Shown: positions 17,700-26,209, counted from the stretch's first letter. The stretch is 64,000 bases of DNA from Levilactobacillus suantsaiihabitans (GCF_004745505.1 NZ_RKLX01000008.1:1-64000), one strand, 5' to 3'. Program-made: numbers and translations. Notes: generated from the sequence alone by a model not told the origin.

Positions 17700-17925
17700 A
17701 GTCAACAGGCTGGTGCCAACGGTTGGCAGGCGTCACCAAGATTTTGCCCGTGTCAGGTTAACCAGCCAACCTGCCGAAGGTCGCCAGGGGTGGAGCCAGC
17801 GAACCGGAAGCCCGTTTCTCAGGCTGGAGGCGTCCCCCAGAGCAGGCGGAACCCCTGGCAGCCGCAGGCACTGGCATGACCAATTTGATGGGTAAGCGAC
17901 TAGCCCCAACTGGTGTGGTGGGAGT
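17700..17925. repeat. Structured intergenic repeat family B, copy B1
   Basis: The core stem CCAGGGGT/ACCCCTGG (17784-17791 with 17851-17858) encloses CCAGC/GCTGG and the family signature GCCAGCGAACCGGAAG, then CTCAGGCTGGAG and CAGAGCAGG, followed by GCAGGCACTGG. The signature recurs at 44050-44140 and, inverted and with an extra arm, at 39.3-39.5 kb. The open frames across it have no ribosome binding site. Confidence 0.7.
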
Positions 17926-18035
17926 TTCACAATATTTTCCGGAAAGGGTCGCTAGTTTTACCGTTTCCGTGTAAAATAGGGGGTAGACACTTTTGTACGG
18001 ATAGACTGGGGCAGCCCAGTAGAATCGAGGAGATT

Positions 18036-18926
18036 ATGGAAGAACTATTAGGCCGCATCATCACGGGAAAAGTTACTGATGAAAACGAACAGGATTATTT
18101 CGTCCAGGTGAACGGGACGACTTTTCGGCTCGATAAGGCGGAAATCAAGAAGCCGTTGAAGATGGGGGCCAATTTTAAGGGCTTTGCTTACGAAAATGAA
18201 GGCCACGACCTGCAGATCACGCGGAACGCACCGGCCGTTCAAGTCGATCACTATGGCATGGGGACGGTCGTACGGAGTCAGCGAACGCTGGGCGTCTTTG
18301 TCAATATCGGCTTGCCCAACAAGGATATCGTAGTTTCGTTGGATGACCTGCCAGATATCATGGAGCTGTGGCCGCAACAAGGTGACCGCTTGATGATCGC
18401 CTTGCGTGAAGACGCCAAGCACCGGTTGTGGGGCGTGCTGGCCGATGGGGAAATTTATCAAGCCATCGCGCAACCTGCCAAGAAGCACATGCAAAACGCC
18501 AACGTGGTCGCTACGGCCTACCAGTTGAAGCTGGTGGGGACGCGGGTCATGACGGATCATTTCGAACTGGGGTTCATTCACCCATCCGAACGGGAACGCG
18601 AACCACGCTTGGGTGAAGAACTGAAGGCCCGGGTCATTGGCGTCCACGAAGACGGCACGTTGAACCTGTCATTGCGGCCCCGGACCTACGAGGCCATTGA
18701 CGACGATGCGGCCATGTTACTGGCAGCACTACAACATTCAGCGGATGGCAAGTTAGACTTCAGCGATAAGTCGGACCCCGCCGCCATCAAGGCCTACTTT
18801 GGCATCAGCAAGGGCCAGTTCAAACGGGCAATCGGCCACCTGTTAAAAGACCGACAAATCACCCAACACGATGGCGCCCTTTGGTTAAACAACAGCGAGG
18901 CCACGACGGACGACCCAGCGAAATAG
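18036..18926 (+). CDS. cvfB: CvfB-type S1-domain RNA-binding protein
   Basis: A 296-residue member of the CvfB/YitL family: tandem S1-like domains followed by a winged-helix domain, RNA-binding proteins that affect virulence gene and mRNA levels in Staphylococcus. S1-like repeats cover about residues 1-65, 70-130 (GMGTVVRSQRTLGVFVNIG is one strand set) and 150-215. The C-terminal winged helix (about 230-285) has DPAAIKAYFGISKGQFKRAI. ATG 18036 follows GAGGAG; an upstream in-frame start at 17913 lies in repeat B1 and lacks a site. The gene stands alone, flanked on both sides by inverted copies of repeat family A. Confidence 0.88.
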   Translation: MEELLGRIITGKVTDENEQDYFVQVNGTTFRLDKAEIKKPLKMGANFKGFAYENEGHDLQITRNAPAVQVDHYGMGTVVRSQRTLGVFVNIGLPNKDIVVSLDDLPDIMELWPQQGDRLMIALREDAKHRLWGVLADGEIYQAIAQPAKKHMQNANVVATAYQLKLVGTRVMTDHFELGFIHPSEREREPRLGEELKARVIGVHEDGTLNLSLRPRTYEAIDDDAAMLLAALQHSADGKLDFSDKSDPAAIKAYFGISKGQFKRAIGHLLKDRQITQHDGALWLNNSEATTDDPAK

Positions 18927-19070
18927 CACTAGAGGTGCCTGGGCTGACCAGCAGTGTTATGGATGATTGAAAAAATCATTATTAGTGAGAAAAAACTGGG
19001 CTAATTTAGAGACAGTGACCTGGTTGGGGGCTATGGTGACCGAAAGTTTATGGTGAGTCATATCAGTCGC

Positions 19071-19298
19071 TTGTGGCAACCACTACAGTAGCCGAGAGTG
19101 GAGCGAAAATGGGCCCAGCCGTGGGAGTTTGCTTAGCGGATGAATTTTATCCGCTTAGGAAACTGGCGTCTTTGAGACGGGGGGTGCGGCTCAAAGCGAG
19201 GTGTCGAGACCGTCCTGTGGCTCGACCCGTCCGCCCACCGCGTTCCGGTCCCATTTTCGCGCAACGGCAGGCGGCACCAAAAGCGCATATCGCCACAA
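19071..19298. repeat. Structured intergenic repeat family A, copy A3
   Basis: Outermost TTGTGGC/GCCACAA (19071-19077 with 19292-19298). The main outer stem GCGAAAATGGG/CCCATTTTCGC pairs 19103-19113 with 19250-19260, then GTGGG/CCCAC pairs 19121-19125 with 19234-19238. Arm 1 is 19126-19164 (16 positions, two mismatches), arm 2 CTTTGAG/CTCAAAG (19170-19176 with 19190-19196), arm 3 GTCGAG-ACC/GG-CTCGAC (19203-19226). The rest of 18927-19070 has no gene. Confidence 0.82.
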
Positions 19299-19319
19299 AC
19301 GTCAGTGAGGAGGAGAGCC

Positions 19320-20216
19320 ATGACTGAACTGGATAACCAAACGGCAGACTTTGCCCACTACCTGACCGTGGAACAGGGGCTAGCCGAAAATTCGGTCGCC
19401 AGCTATCGCCAGGAACTACACAACTTTGCCCTGTACCTGACGCCGCAACACGTGACGGACTTCAAACAAGTTGACCGTTTGCAGATTATGGCGTATCTGA
19501 GTCAGCAAACGGCGGCAGGCAAGTCTCGCAACTCCGTGATTCACGCGGTGTCGGCCTTGCGCAAGTTTTATCGCTACTTGATTCAGACCCATCAGCTGGC
19601 GGAAAATCCGATGGCTAACGTCGCCGCACCCAAGCACGCCCAGCATTTGCCGGCGGTCTTGACGGTGGCGGAGGTCGACCGCTTATTGGCGACGCCGGAT
19701 ACCAGCACCAAGTATGGCATCCGCGACCGGGCCATTTTGGAGGTCATGTACGCGACCGGACTGCGGGTCAGTGAACTGGTTCACCTGAAATTGGCGGACT
19801 TGCACCTGGAGATGGGGCTGATCCAAACGCTGGGAAAGGGCGACAAGGAGCGCATCATTCCAATTGGCGACGTGGCGGCGGACTGGATCAACCAGTATCT
19901 GCAGCAGAGTCGCCCGGTCTTGTTGAAGCAGCGGACCAGTCCGTATCTGTTTTTAAATGCCCACGGGGGCGGCTTGTCTCGTCAGGCTATTTGGCAAAAG
20001 ATCAAGCATTACGTGGCGCTAGCGGATATTCAAAAGGACGTGACGCCCCATACGCTGCGGCATTCATTTGCCACGCACATCTTGGAAAACGGCGCGGATT
20101 TGCGCGTGGTCCAGGAATTGCTGGGGCACGCGGACATCACGACCACACAGATCTACACGCACATTTCCAAAAAGCGGTTGCGCAACGTCTATGACCAGTA
20201 CCATCCGCGCGCATAA
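19320..20216 (+). CDS. xerD: Tyrosine recombinase XerD
   Basis: A 298-residue site-specific recombinase that, with XerC, resolves chromosome dimers at dif. An N-terminal SAM-like core-binding domain covers about 1-90. The catalytic domain shows ATGLRVSELVHLKL (first Arg), GKGDKER (Lys), HTLRHSFATHIL (His-x-x-Arg), GHADITTTQIYTH (His and nucleophilic Tyr). The ATG at 19320 has GAGGAGGAG immediately upstream. It leads a compact cluster xerD-ribT-scpA-scpB-rluB with gaps of 36 bases or less, linking dimer resolution with condensin subunits. Confidence 0.94.
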   Translation: MTELDNQTADFAHYLTVEQGLAENSVASYRQELHNFALYLTPQHVTDFKQVDRLQIMAYLSQQTAAGKSRNSVIHAVSALRKFYRYLIQTHQLAENPMANVAAPKHAQHLPAVLTVAEVDRLLATPDTSTKYGIRDRAILEVMYATGLRVSELVHLKLADLHLEMGLIQTLGKGDKERIIPIGDVAADWINQYLQQSRPVLLKQRTSPYLFLNAHGGGLSRQAIWQKIKHYVALADIQKDVTPHTLRHSFATHILENGADLRVVQELLGHADITTTQIYTHISKKRLRNVYDQYHPRA

Positions 20217-20252
20217 TGTGGTAATATAGCAAAATTGAACGGAGGCGGACCA

Positions 20253-20648
20253 ATGTTACTTAAATATCGTAGTGATTATCAAAAAATTGCGATGGGCCTG
20301 CTCAGTTTGCTACCGACTTTCAAGGACTGGGACCGGTTGCAACGTGAGCTGGCCTGGTATCAGGACGGCACGGACCGGACCTTGTATCTTTGGAAGGATG
20401 AACACGATGATTTTGCCGGGGTCTTGGGGACCGAAACGCAGGGAGATTTTTTGATCGTGCGGTTGATCACCTTGATGCCGGATAAACAACTGACCCGCAA
20501 CACGTGGCAGATGTTGGACCAATTGGCGACGGCGGTGCCGACCAAGCGGTTGATGGGCACCTTAACGACCGCCAAGATTATTGCAAAATGGGAGTATCAC
20601 CATGGACAAAGCCACGCACAACGGGCAGCCACTGATTCAGGTCAGTGA
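20253..20648 (+). CDS. ribT: RibT-like GNAT-fold protein
   Basis: A 131-residue protein related to B. subtilis RibT, the last product of the riboflavin operon, long annotated as reductase but predicted as a GNAT acetyltransferase. The N-terminal MLLKYRSDYQKIAMGLLS is typical of lactobacillar RibT, and the central LWKDEHDDFAGVLGTE...FLIVRLITLMP matches the GNAT strand 4/helix region. Here it is uncoupled from rib biosynthesis genes and lies between xerD and scpA, whose start it overlaps by 47 bases. ATG 20253 follows CGGAGG. The function is inferred from family. Confidence 0.8.
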   Translation: MLLKYRSDYQKIAMGLLSLLPTFKDWDRLQRELAWYQDGTDRTLYLWKDEHDDFAGVLGTETQGDFLIVRLITLMPDKQLTRNTWQMLDQLATAVPTKRLMGTLTTAKIIAKWEYHHGQSHAQRAATDSGQ

Positions 20649-21390
20649 CTTTGAAGGCCCGCTAGATTTACTGTTACATCTAATTAAAACCAACGAAATG
20701 GATATTTACGATATCCGGATTACCACCATTACCAGCCAGTATCTGACCTACCTGCACCAAATGCAGACGCTGCGGTTAGATATTGCCGGGGAGTATTTTG
20801 TGATGGCGGCCAACTTGATGGCCATCAAGGCTAAACTATTGTTGCCCAAACCGCAAACCGTGGCGCCCGTCGATGAAGACGTGGCCGACGATCCCCGCGA
20901 AGAACTGGTGAACCAATTGTTGGAGTACCAACGCTATAAGCAAGCGGCCCAGGAATTGAAGCAGCGCGCAGCCGCCCGGCAACGACACTTCACCCGTCCA
21001 GCGATGGCGGTGCCCGATACGGTGGCGTTGACCGTGGCACCGGGCATTCAACCCGCCGACCTGCAGAGTGCCTTACAGCGGTTGATTCATCGCGCCATGG
21101 TGGCCAAGCCGGTCACGCAAAGCATTCACCAGGAACACTTTACCATCAAGCACCAAATGCAAACGGTGCTCACGCGGTTGAAACGCGCGGCGGGGCCGGT
21201 CGATTTCGACGGCTTACTGGCCAAGCGCCCGGTCATGGAAGAAATCGTCACCACCTTCTTGGCGGTGCTCGAATTGGCCCGGCAACGGCAGGTTCGTCTG
21301 CAACAGGCCGGCCGCCTGGCACCGTTACAAGTGAATTTTCTAAAAATGGAAGGAAGTTATACCCCCGATGTCACCTCTAGCACAGATTGA
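20602..21390 (+). CDS. scpA: Segregation and condensation protein A
   Basis: A 262-residue kleisin of the SMC-ScpAB condensin complex, which compacts and separates sister chromosomes. The N-terminal SMC-neck-binding region contains [25 protein letters not shown], spread over residues 13-38. A linker with acidic and Ala/Gln-rich stretches follows. The C-terminal winged helix binds the SMC cap (about 190-255). Start ATG 20602 has GGGAG 8 bases upstream; a TTG at 20581 is the alternative. It overlaps ribT by 47 and scpB by 23 bases, so translation is coupled. Confidence 0.93.
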   Translation: MDKATHNGQPLIQVSDFEGPLDLLLHLIKTNEMDIYDIRITTITSQYLTYLHQMQTLRLDIAGEYFVMAANLMAIKAKLLLPKPQTVAPVDEDVADDPREELVNQLLEYQRYKQAAQELKQRAAARQRHFTRPAMAVPDTVALTVAPGIQPADLQSALQRLIHRAMVAKPVTQSIHQEHFTIKHQMQTVLTRLKRAAGPVDFDGLLAKRPVMEEIVTTFLAVLELARQRQVRLQQAGRLAPLQVNFLKMEGSYTPDVTSSTD

Positions 21391-21970
21391 AAGTCTCCTG
21401 TTCGTCAGCGGTGATGAAGGGATTACCGTCGCCGATCTGGCTGTGGCCACCGGTTTGATGCGGCCCGCCATTTTGGCGAGTCTGGAAAAGCTGGCACAGA
21501 AATACGCCGCCGATACGGATTGTGCGCTGGAACTGATGGTCAATGATACCACCTACCGCTTGGTCACCAAGGCCGACGTGGCGCCCGTGATCAAGCACTA
21601 CTTTGAGAACCCGTTGAGCACGAGCTTGTCGCCGGCGTCGCTCGAGGTGTTGGCCATCATCGCGTATCGTCAGCCGATCACGCGAATCGAAGTCGATGAG
21701 ATCCGCGGCGTTCAGAGTGCCTCGACCGTACAAAAGCTGGTCTTGCGCCGGTTGATCGAAGACGCGGGGCGTTTGGACGAACCGGGCCGGCCAAAACTGT
21801 ATCGGACCAGTGACTACTTCTTAGACTACTTTGGGTTGCAGCAACTGGCCGACTTACCACCACTGCCCGCCGCAGCGACCCCTAGCGAGTCGACGACCGA
21901 CACGGACGGCGGCGATTTATTCTTACAGGCCTTTAACCAACAGCTCAACCAATCAGGAGATGAAAGCTAA
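21368..21970 (+). CDS. scpB: Segregation and condensation protein B
   Basis: A 200-residue ScpB, which dimerises through tandem winged-helix domains and binds the central part of ScpA. The first domain is about residues 5-80 ([15 protein letters not shown]). The second is about 88-165 with the family-typical [24 protein letters not shown] and the wing [19 protein letters not shown] variable acidic tail follows. The start lies 23 bases inside scpA, with GGAAG before it; the stop is two bases before the rluB start. Confidence 0.94.
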   Translation: MSPLAQIESLLFVSGDEGITVADLAVATGLMRPAILASLEKLAQKYAADTDCALELMVNDTTYRLVTKADVAPVIKHYFENPLSTSLSPASLEVLAIIAYRQPITRIEVDEIRGVQSASTVQKLVLRRLIEDAGRLDEPGRPKLYRTSDYFLDYFGLQQLADLPPLPAAATPSESTTDTDGGDLFLQAFNQQLNQSGDES

Positions 21971-21972
21971 TT

Positions 21973-22695
21973 ATGGAACGTTTACAAAAAGTTTTGGCCC
22001 ACGCCGGGGTCGCTTCACGGCGGCAATCCGAAAAATTAATCATGAGTGGCCGGGTGCGCGTCAACGACACCGTGGTCACGGAACTGGGGACTAAGGTCGG
22101 CGTGCACGATAAGATCGTGGTCGACGGCGTCCCGGTCACCAGCGAAACCCCCGTGTACATCATGTTGTACAAGCCGCGAGGGGTCATTTCGACCGCCAAC
22201 GACGACAAGGGTCGTAAGACGGTGGTCGACCTGGTGGAAAATGTCAGCCAGCGCATTTATCCCGTGGGCCGGTTGGACTACGATACCTCGGGGTTGTTGT
22301 TACTGACCAACGACGGGGAACTGGCCAACCGCTTGACGCACCCGAAGTATGAAGTCGAGAAGACCTACATCGCTAAGGTCACGGGAACGCCGACCAATGA
22401 CGCGATGAAGACGTTGCGGCAAGGTATTACGGTCGACGGTGAGACCTATGCGCCGGCCAAGAGCAAGATCATCAGTTCTGACCCCAAGAAGAAAACGGCG
22501 ATTGTTTCGCTGACGATTCATGAAGGGAAGAACCACCAGGTCAAAAAGATGTTGGCGGCCATGAACTTGCCCGTGGAAAAGTTAAAGCGGGAACAGTATG
22601 GCTTCTTGACACTCAAGGGGTTAAACGCCGGGGATTACCGGCCGTTGAAGCCAGAAGAAGTCAAGGAATTGCGCAGATTGACCGGATTGGCGTAA
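21973..22695 (+). CDS. rluB: Ribosomal large subunit pseudouridine synthase B
   Basis: A 240-residue pseudouridine synthase of the RsuA/RluB family, expected to modify 23S rRNA near position 2605. An N-terminal S4 domain (MERLQKVLAHAGVASRR, residues 1-17 and onward to about 60) precedes the catalytic domain with YPVGRLDYDTSGLLLLTNDG, whose Asp is the nucleophile. The HEGKNHQVKKML motif lies near residue 180. It is the last gene of the xerD-ribT-scpA-scpB cluster. Confidence 0.94.
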   Translation: MERLQKVLAHAGVASRRQSEKLIMSGRVRVNDTVVTELGTKVGVHDKIVVDGVPVTSETPVYIMLYKPRGVISTANDDKGRKTVVDLVENVSQRIYPVGRLDYDTSGLLLLTNDGELANRLTHPKYEVEKTYIAKVTGTPTNDAMKTLRQGITVDGETYAPAKSKIISSDPKKKTAIVSLTIHEGKNHQVKKMLAAMNLPVEKLKREQYGFLTLKGLNAGDYRPLKPEEVKELRRLTGLA

Positions 22696-22704
22696 GAGCA
22701 ACGG

Positions 22705-22733
22705 TTGACAGCGCTCGCAATTCTTAGTATATT
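22705..22733 (+). promoter_or_regulatory. Promoter of ribU
   Basis: Perfect -35 TTGACA (22705-22710), 17-base spacer, -10 TATATT (22728-22733). Transcription would start near 22740, just before the FMN riboswitch. Confidence 0.85.
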
Positions 22734-22756
22734 ATGGTTGTAATAAAAATTTGGTT

Positions 22757-22868
22757 CATCTTCAGGGCAGGGTGGAATTCCCGACCGGCGGTAAAGTCCG
22801 CGACCCGCGTGAGCGGTGGATTCGGTGCAACTCCGAAACCGACAGTATAGTCTGGTATGCAGAAGATG
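22757..22868 (+). promoter_or_regulatory. FMN riboswitch (RFN element)
   Basis: Outer helix CATCTTC/GAAGATG pairs 22757-22763 with 22862-22868. The conserved FMN aptamer segments are all present: AGGGCAGGGTG, CCGACCGGCGGTAAAGTCC, GCGAGC-type junction, GGATTCGGTGCAACTCCG and GACAGTATAGTCTG. It controls the downstream riboflavin transporter: FMN bound means the terminator forms. Confidence 0.95.
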
Positions 22869-22908
22869 GAGACGTTGCTTTTTGCGCAAACAATTTTACG
22901 TAAATCCC

Positions 22909-22940
22909 AAGGTCTTGCCCTTCTGTGGTAAGGCCTTTTT
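22909..22940 (+). terminator. Riboswitch-controlled terminator before ribU
   Basis: Fully paired 11-bp stem AAGGTCTTGCC/GGTAAGGCCTT (22909-22919 with 22927-22937) with T-run to 22940. A competing hairpin, GTGGTAAGGC/GCTTTACCAC (22925-22934 with 22945-22954), uses the right arm of the terminator, giving an on/off choice. Confidence 0.85.
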
Positions 22941-22982
22941 CTGTGCTTTACCACGAGATGACCGCAAGGAGGAACAAGTATC

Positions 22983-23576
22983 ATGGAAAATAGTCATAGC
23001 GGGTTAAAGGTTCGGTCGATGGTTGAGATGGCCCTGTTTGCGGGGTGTGCGTACGTCTTGATGTTCGTGTCAGTGCCGCTCATTCCCATCGTGCCGTACA
23101 TGAAGCTGGATCTCAGCGACCTGGTCGTCTTATTAGGCATGAGTCTGTTCGGTCCTGCCGGCGCCGTGATGATTGCGGCCGTGAAAGAATTACTGTACTT
23201 TGTATCGACCGGTATGGACATCGTAAACTTCATCGGCGTCTTGACGGCCTTCATTGCTGACATCGCCTACATCTTGCCCATCAGTTACGTGCTGAAACGC
23301 AAGCAAGCGGAAGCGCAACCGACCCTGTCGCGGCAGATTGGTGCCGTGGTGGCCGGAACCTTGACCCTGACGGTGGTCTTGTCTTTGGCCAACTGGTGGG
23401 TCATCACGCCGTTGTACCTGAAGGTCTGGGGCATGTCACTGGGATTGCCAGTCAACAAGTTGATTTTGTTAGGCGTCATTCCGTTCAACCTCTTGAAGGG
23501 GGTCATCTTGGGGATTCTCTTCATCTTATTGAGCCGGCGGATGGCACCATGGCTGGCTAAGCATACGCTGTCATAA
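22983..23576 (+). CDS. ribU: Riboflavin ECF transporter S component RibU
   Basis: A 197-residue integral membrane protein, the substrate-binding subunit for riboflavin that works with the shared EcfAA'T energising module encoded elsewhere. About six membrane segments are seen: residues 14-32 (LFAGCAYVLMFVSVPLIP), 40-60, 65-90, 110-130, 140-165 and 165-190. The KLDLSDLVVLLGM stretch is typical of RibU loops. ATG start with AAGGAGG 10 bases upstream. The FMN riboswitch with a strong promoter controls it, so it is made when flavin is scarce. It ends at its own terminator. Confidence 0.93.
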   Translation: MENSHSGLKVRSMVEMALFAGCAYVLMFVSVPLIPIVPYMKLDLSDLVVLLGMSLFGPAGAVMIAAVKELLYFVSTGMDIVNFIGVLTAFIADIAYILPISYVLKRKQAEAQPTLSRQIGAVVAGTLTLTVVLSLANWWVITPLYLKVWGMSLGLPVNKLILLGVIPFNLLKGVILGILFILLSRRMAPWLAKHTLS

Positions 23577-23604
23577 GGCGATTAATCACAAATTTAAGCA
23601 AATC

Positions 23605-23632
23605 AAGGACTGGCGGCTTGCCGGTCCTTTTT
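23605..23632 (+). terminator. Terminator of ribU
   Basis: Stem AAGGACTGGC/GCCGGTCCTT (one T-G pair), loop GGCTT-like, then T-run, 28 bases after the ribU stop. Confidence 0.85.
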
Positions 23633-23705
23633 CTATGGTAAACTGGGAACAGACATTTTACACCAGATAAGCGCCGCATCATTAAGCATGAAAGGGGGAC
23701 CCACC

Positions 23706-24743
23706 GTGGAGGCCGTGGATTTAGGGCAATTGTTAAGCGCGCAGCAGGATCGCCGAATTCGGGTGATCGAAAATCTTTTGCGGGGCAAGAAAACGGTGTC
23801 GACCCTGTATTGGGGGCAGCGCTATCGGCTGTTGCCCTTGTTGAATTTGGACAAGCACCTCCAGCGGGGTGGCTTAGATGACGCCATTCAAGAACTGCAA
23901 CACCGCGGCTGGGCGACCGTCGATGGCGACCAGGCGACGGTGCGGTTGACGGCAGCAGGCGAGCAGCAATTGGCCCAGCGTGCCTATTATCGCCCCGTGA
24001 CCACCGATCAGTGGGTCAATTTGGATCTAGTCGCCGCCCGGCAGCGGCTCTTGTTAGCGGTACAGGTGACCTCCCAATTTGCCCACAGTACCGCGCGCTA
24101 TTATCCTTTGGCGACGGATCAAGAAACGCGGCGAGCCGTGCGCCAGTGGTTTCATCGACGAAAGAGCCCGACGCTGGCACCGCAATTAGGAGCGGCACTG
24201 ACGCACAGTCTCCAGCAACTGCCTGGACAAACGGCTGGGGTGGTGACCGACCAGTTCACCGGCTTTGGTCAACCGGGCTTGACCAGCGAACAGGTGGCGG
24301 CCGCTCATCAGTGGACCGTTTGGGAGGTGCATTTGATGCAGATCGACGGGGTGGTCCAGATTGCCCAAGACGCCCGTCAGGCCGATCATCCGCTCCACGA
24401 CTTGTTGGGGCCACTGTGGCAAGTGCCGATTTCGCGCAGTGCCCAGGCCACGCTGACCGCCATAGAAGCAGGTGGGGATCTGGCACGCGTGGCGACGATC
24501 CGCAAGATCAAGCTGAGTACTGTGCGCGAACACCTGTTGGAGGCAGCTATCATGTTGCCACTACGGGACTTTCCCTATGAACGCGTCTTGCCGCCCCAAG
24601 TCCGCCAAGATTTTGCGGCAGTCTTGGCGGGGTCGGTGGACGACTGGCAGTACACTAATTTACCGGAAGAACTGCAGACCCGATATGATTTCTTTTATTT
24701 TCGACTATTTGCCATCTGGCAGATCAAGGAGGCGACCGCGTGA
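23706..24743 (+). CDS. YpbB-type helicase-associated HTH protein
   Basis: A 345-residue protein matching the YpbB family that precedes recQ-like genes across Firmicutes. Most of the protein has no recognised domain. The C-terminal 'helicase helix-turn-helix' lies near residues 260-300 (ATLTAIEAGGDLARVATIRKI, KLSTVREHLLEAAI). Start GTG 23706 is set by AAAGGGGG 8 bases upstream; the in-frame ATG at 23688 overlaps that site. The stop overlaps the recQ start (TGATG), so the two products are coupled and probably act together in DNA repair; the exact role is unknown. Confidence 0.78.
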   Translation: MEAVDLGQLLSAQQDRRIRVIENLLRGKKTVSTLYWGQRYRLLPLLNLDKHLQRGGLDDAIQELQHRGWATVDGDQATVRLTAAGEQQLAQRAYYRPVTTDQWVNLDLVAARQRLLLAVQVTSQFAHSTARYYPLATDQETRRAVRQWFHRRKSPTLAPQLGAALTHSLQQLPGQTAGVVTDQFTGFGQPGLTSEQVAAAHQWTVWEVHLMQIDGVVQIAQDARQADHPLHDLLGPLWQVPISRSAQATLTAIEAGGDLARVATIRKIKLSTVREHLLEAAIMLPLRDFPYERVLPPQVRQDFAAVLAGSVDDWQYTNLPEELQTRYDFFYFRLFAIWQIKEATA

Positions 24744-26158
24744 TGGAACCGTTGACGACCAGTTTGAAACGCGTCTTTGGCTTTGAGCACTTCCGCTCCG
24801 GTCAAGAGCAAGCGCTGACTAGCCTAGAAAATGGGCACGATACCCTGGCCATCTTACCGACCGGGGCCGGGAAAACGCTGATCTATCAGTTGTACGGCTA
24901 CCGCCACCCGGGGTGCGTGTTGATCGTGTCGCCACTGTTGTCGCTGATGAACGACCAGGTCAACCGGATGCGCATGAGCGGGTTCAAACGGGCCGCGGCC
25001 ATTACGTCGCAGACGCCGTTTGGGGAACGCCTGAGCATTTTAAATCATTTGAACCAATACCAATTCTTATTTCTCTCACCGGAAATGTTGGCGCAACCCC
25101 AGATGCTGGCCCGCTTGCAGCAGATCAGGCTCAGCCTGTTGGTGGTGGATGAGGCCCACTGTATCGTGCAGTGGGGCCCAGACTTTCGCCCGGAGTATTT
25201 GTTGTTAGGCGCGATTCGTGAAAAGCTCCACCACCCGTTGACCCTGATGCTAACGGCGACGGCGGGCCAACAGACGCGTGCGGAGATCGCCAAACAGCTG
25301 CGTAGCCAGCCGCAGGTCGTCACAGAGTCGGTCAACCGGCCGAATATCTATTTGGATGTCGAAAACGTGGCGGACGAGGCCACCAAGCAGTCGCGCTTGC
25401 AGGACCTGGTGGCCCATTTGCGGCGGCCGGGGGTCGTGTATTTCTCTAGTAAGCAACAGGCCACGGATACGGCCCTGTGGTTGCGCGATACGACGGGCGT
25501 CACGGCCGCGGCCTATCATGCCGGGCTGGATGCCGAGGACCGCTTTAAGATCCAGCAACAGTTCATGGCGGGCCAACTCGACGTCATCTGTGCGACCAGC
25601 GCCTTTGGCATGGGCATCGATAAGGATGACGTGCGCTTTGTGATCCACTACCACTTACCGGCCGACTTGGAGAGTTACGCCCAAGAAATTGGCCGGGCCG
25701 GACGTGACGGCCACCCCAGCGTGGCAATCTTGCTCTATGCTCCGGGCGATGAACAGTTGCCGCTGGCCTTGGGGCAGGCCAACCGGCCCGAGGTCGACAC
25801 GATTCAGCGGTACTACGCCCACCCCCAGAACTTTGCGGCCGACGATCCCCAGATTCAGTTACTGGCTTTTTATCGATCGCATGGCATCAGTGAAGACGCC
25901 GTGGTGCGGCTGTTTGCCAGTCGGGAGCAGGAACGGAATCACGCGTTGGCTCAAATGTTGGCGTACGTGCGGACCGAAACGTGCTTGCGGGCTACGTGGC
26001 TGCAGGCTTTTGACGAGACCAGTCCAGCCCACACGGCGCGGTGTTGTGCACCGGGCAACGTGGCCCTTGACCTGGCGGCACTGGGTCTGACCCGTCAGGC
26101 AGCGGCGCCCACGCCTGAAGCGGTACCGTGGCAGGAGCGGCTGGCGCGGTTGTTTTAG
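24743..26158 (+). CDS. recQ: RecQ-family ATP-dependent DNA helicase
   Basis: A 471-residue superfamily 2 3'-5' DNA helicase, short like the RecS/RecQ-like proteins of Bacillus. Motifs: motif 0 FRSGQEQALTSL, motif I LPTGAGKT near residues 39-46, motif II VVDEAHCIVQWG (DEAH), motif III LMLTATAG, motif V ATSAFGMGIDKDDVRFVIHY and motif VI QEIGRAGRDG. A reduced zinc-binding region follows (TCLRATWL, TARCCAPG). No HRDC domain is present. ATG 24743 shares a base with the preceding stop codon; GTG 24740 is the alternative. Confidence 0.9.
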   Translation: MEPLTTSLKRVFGFEHFRSGQEQALTSLENGHDTLAILPTGAGKTLIYQLYGYRHPGCVLIVSPLLSLMNDQVNRMRMSGFKRAAAITSQTPFGERLSILNHLNQYQFLFLSPEMLAQPQMLARLQQIRLSLLVVDEAHCIVQWGPDFRPEYLLLGAIREKLHHPLTLMLTATAGQQTRAEIAKQLRSQPQVVTESVNRPNIYLDVENVADEATKQSRLQDLVAHLRRPGVVYFSSKQQATDTALWLRDTTGVTAAAYHAGLDAEDRFKIQQQFMAGQLDVICATSAFGMGIDKDDVRFVIHYHLPADLESYAQEIGRAGRDGHPSVAILLYAPGDEQLPLALGQANRPEVDTIQRYYAHPQNFAADDPQIQLLAFYRSHGISEDAVVRLFASREQERNHALAQMLAYVRTETCLRATWLQAFDETSPAHTARCCAPGNVALDLAALGLTRQAAAPTPEAVPWQERLARLF

Positions 26159-26209
26159 GGTGGGTAAGTGGTCCCCCCAAAAAAATTGTCAGCGGATCAT
26201 AGCTTAATG

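Noticed and set aside
17673-17895. Two overlapping open frames of about 70 residues after pyk
   Set aside because: They lie across repeat B1, have no ribosome binding sites and no recognisable protein pattern.
19073-19327. 84-residue open frame before xerD
   Set aside because: It coincides with repeat A3, has no ribosome binding site and overlaps the xerD start.
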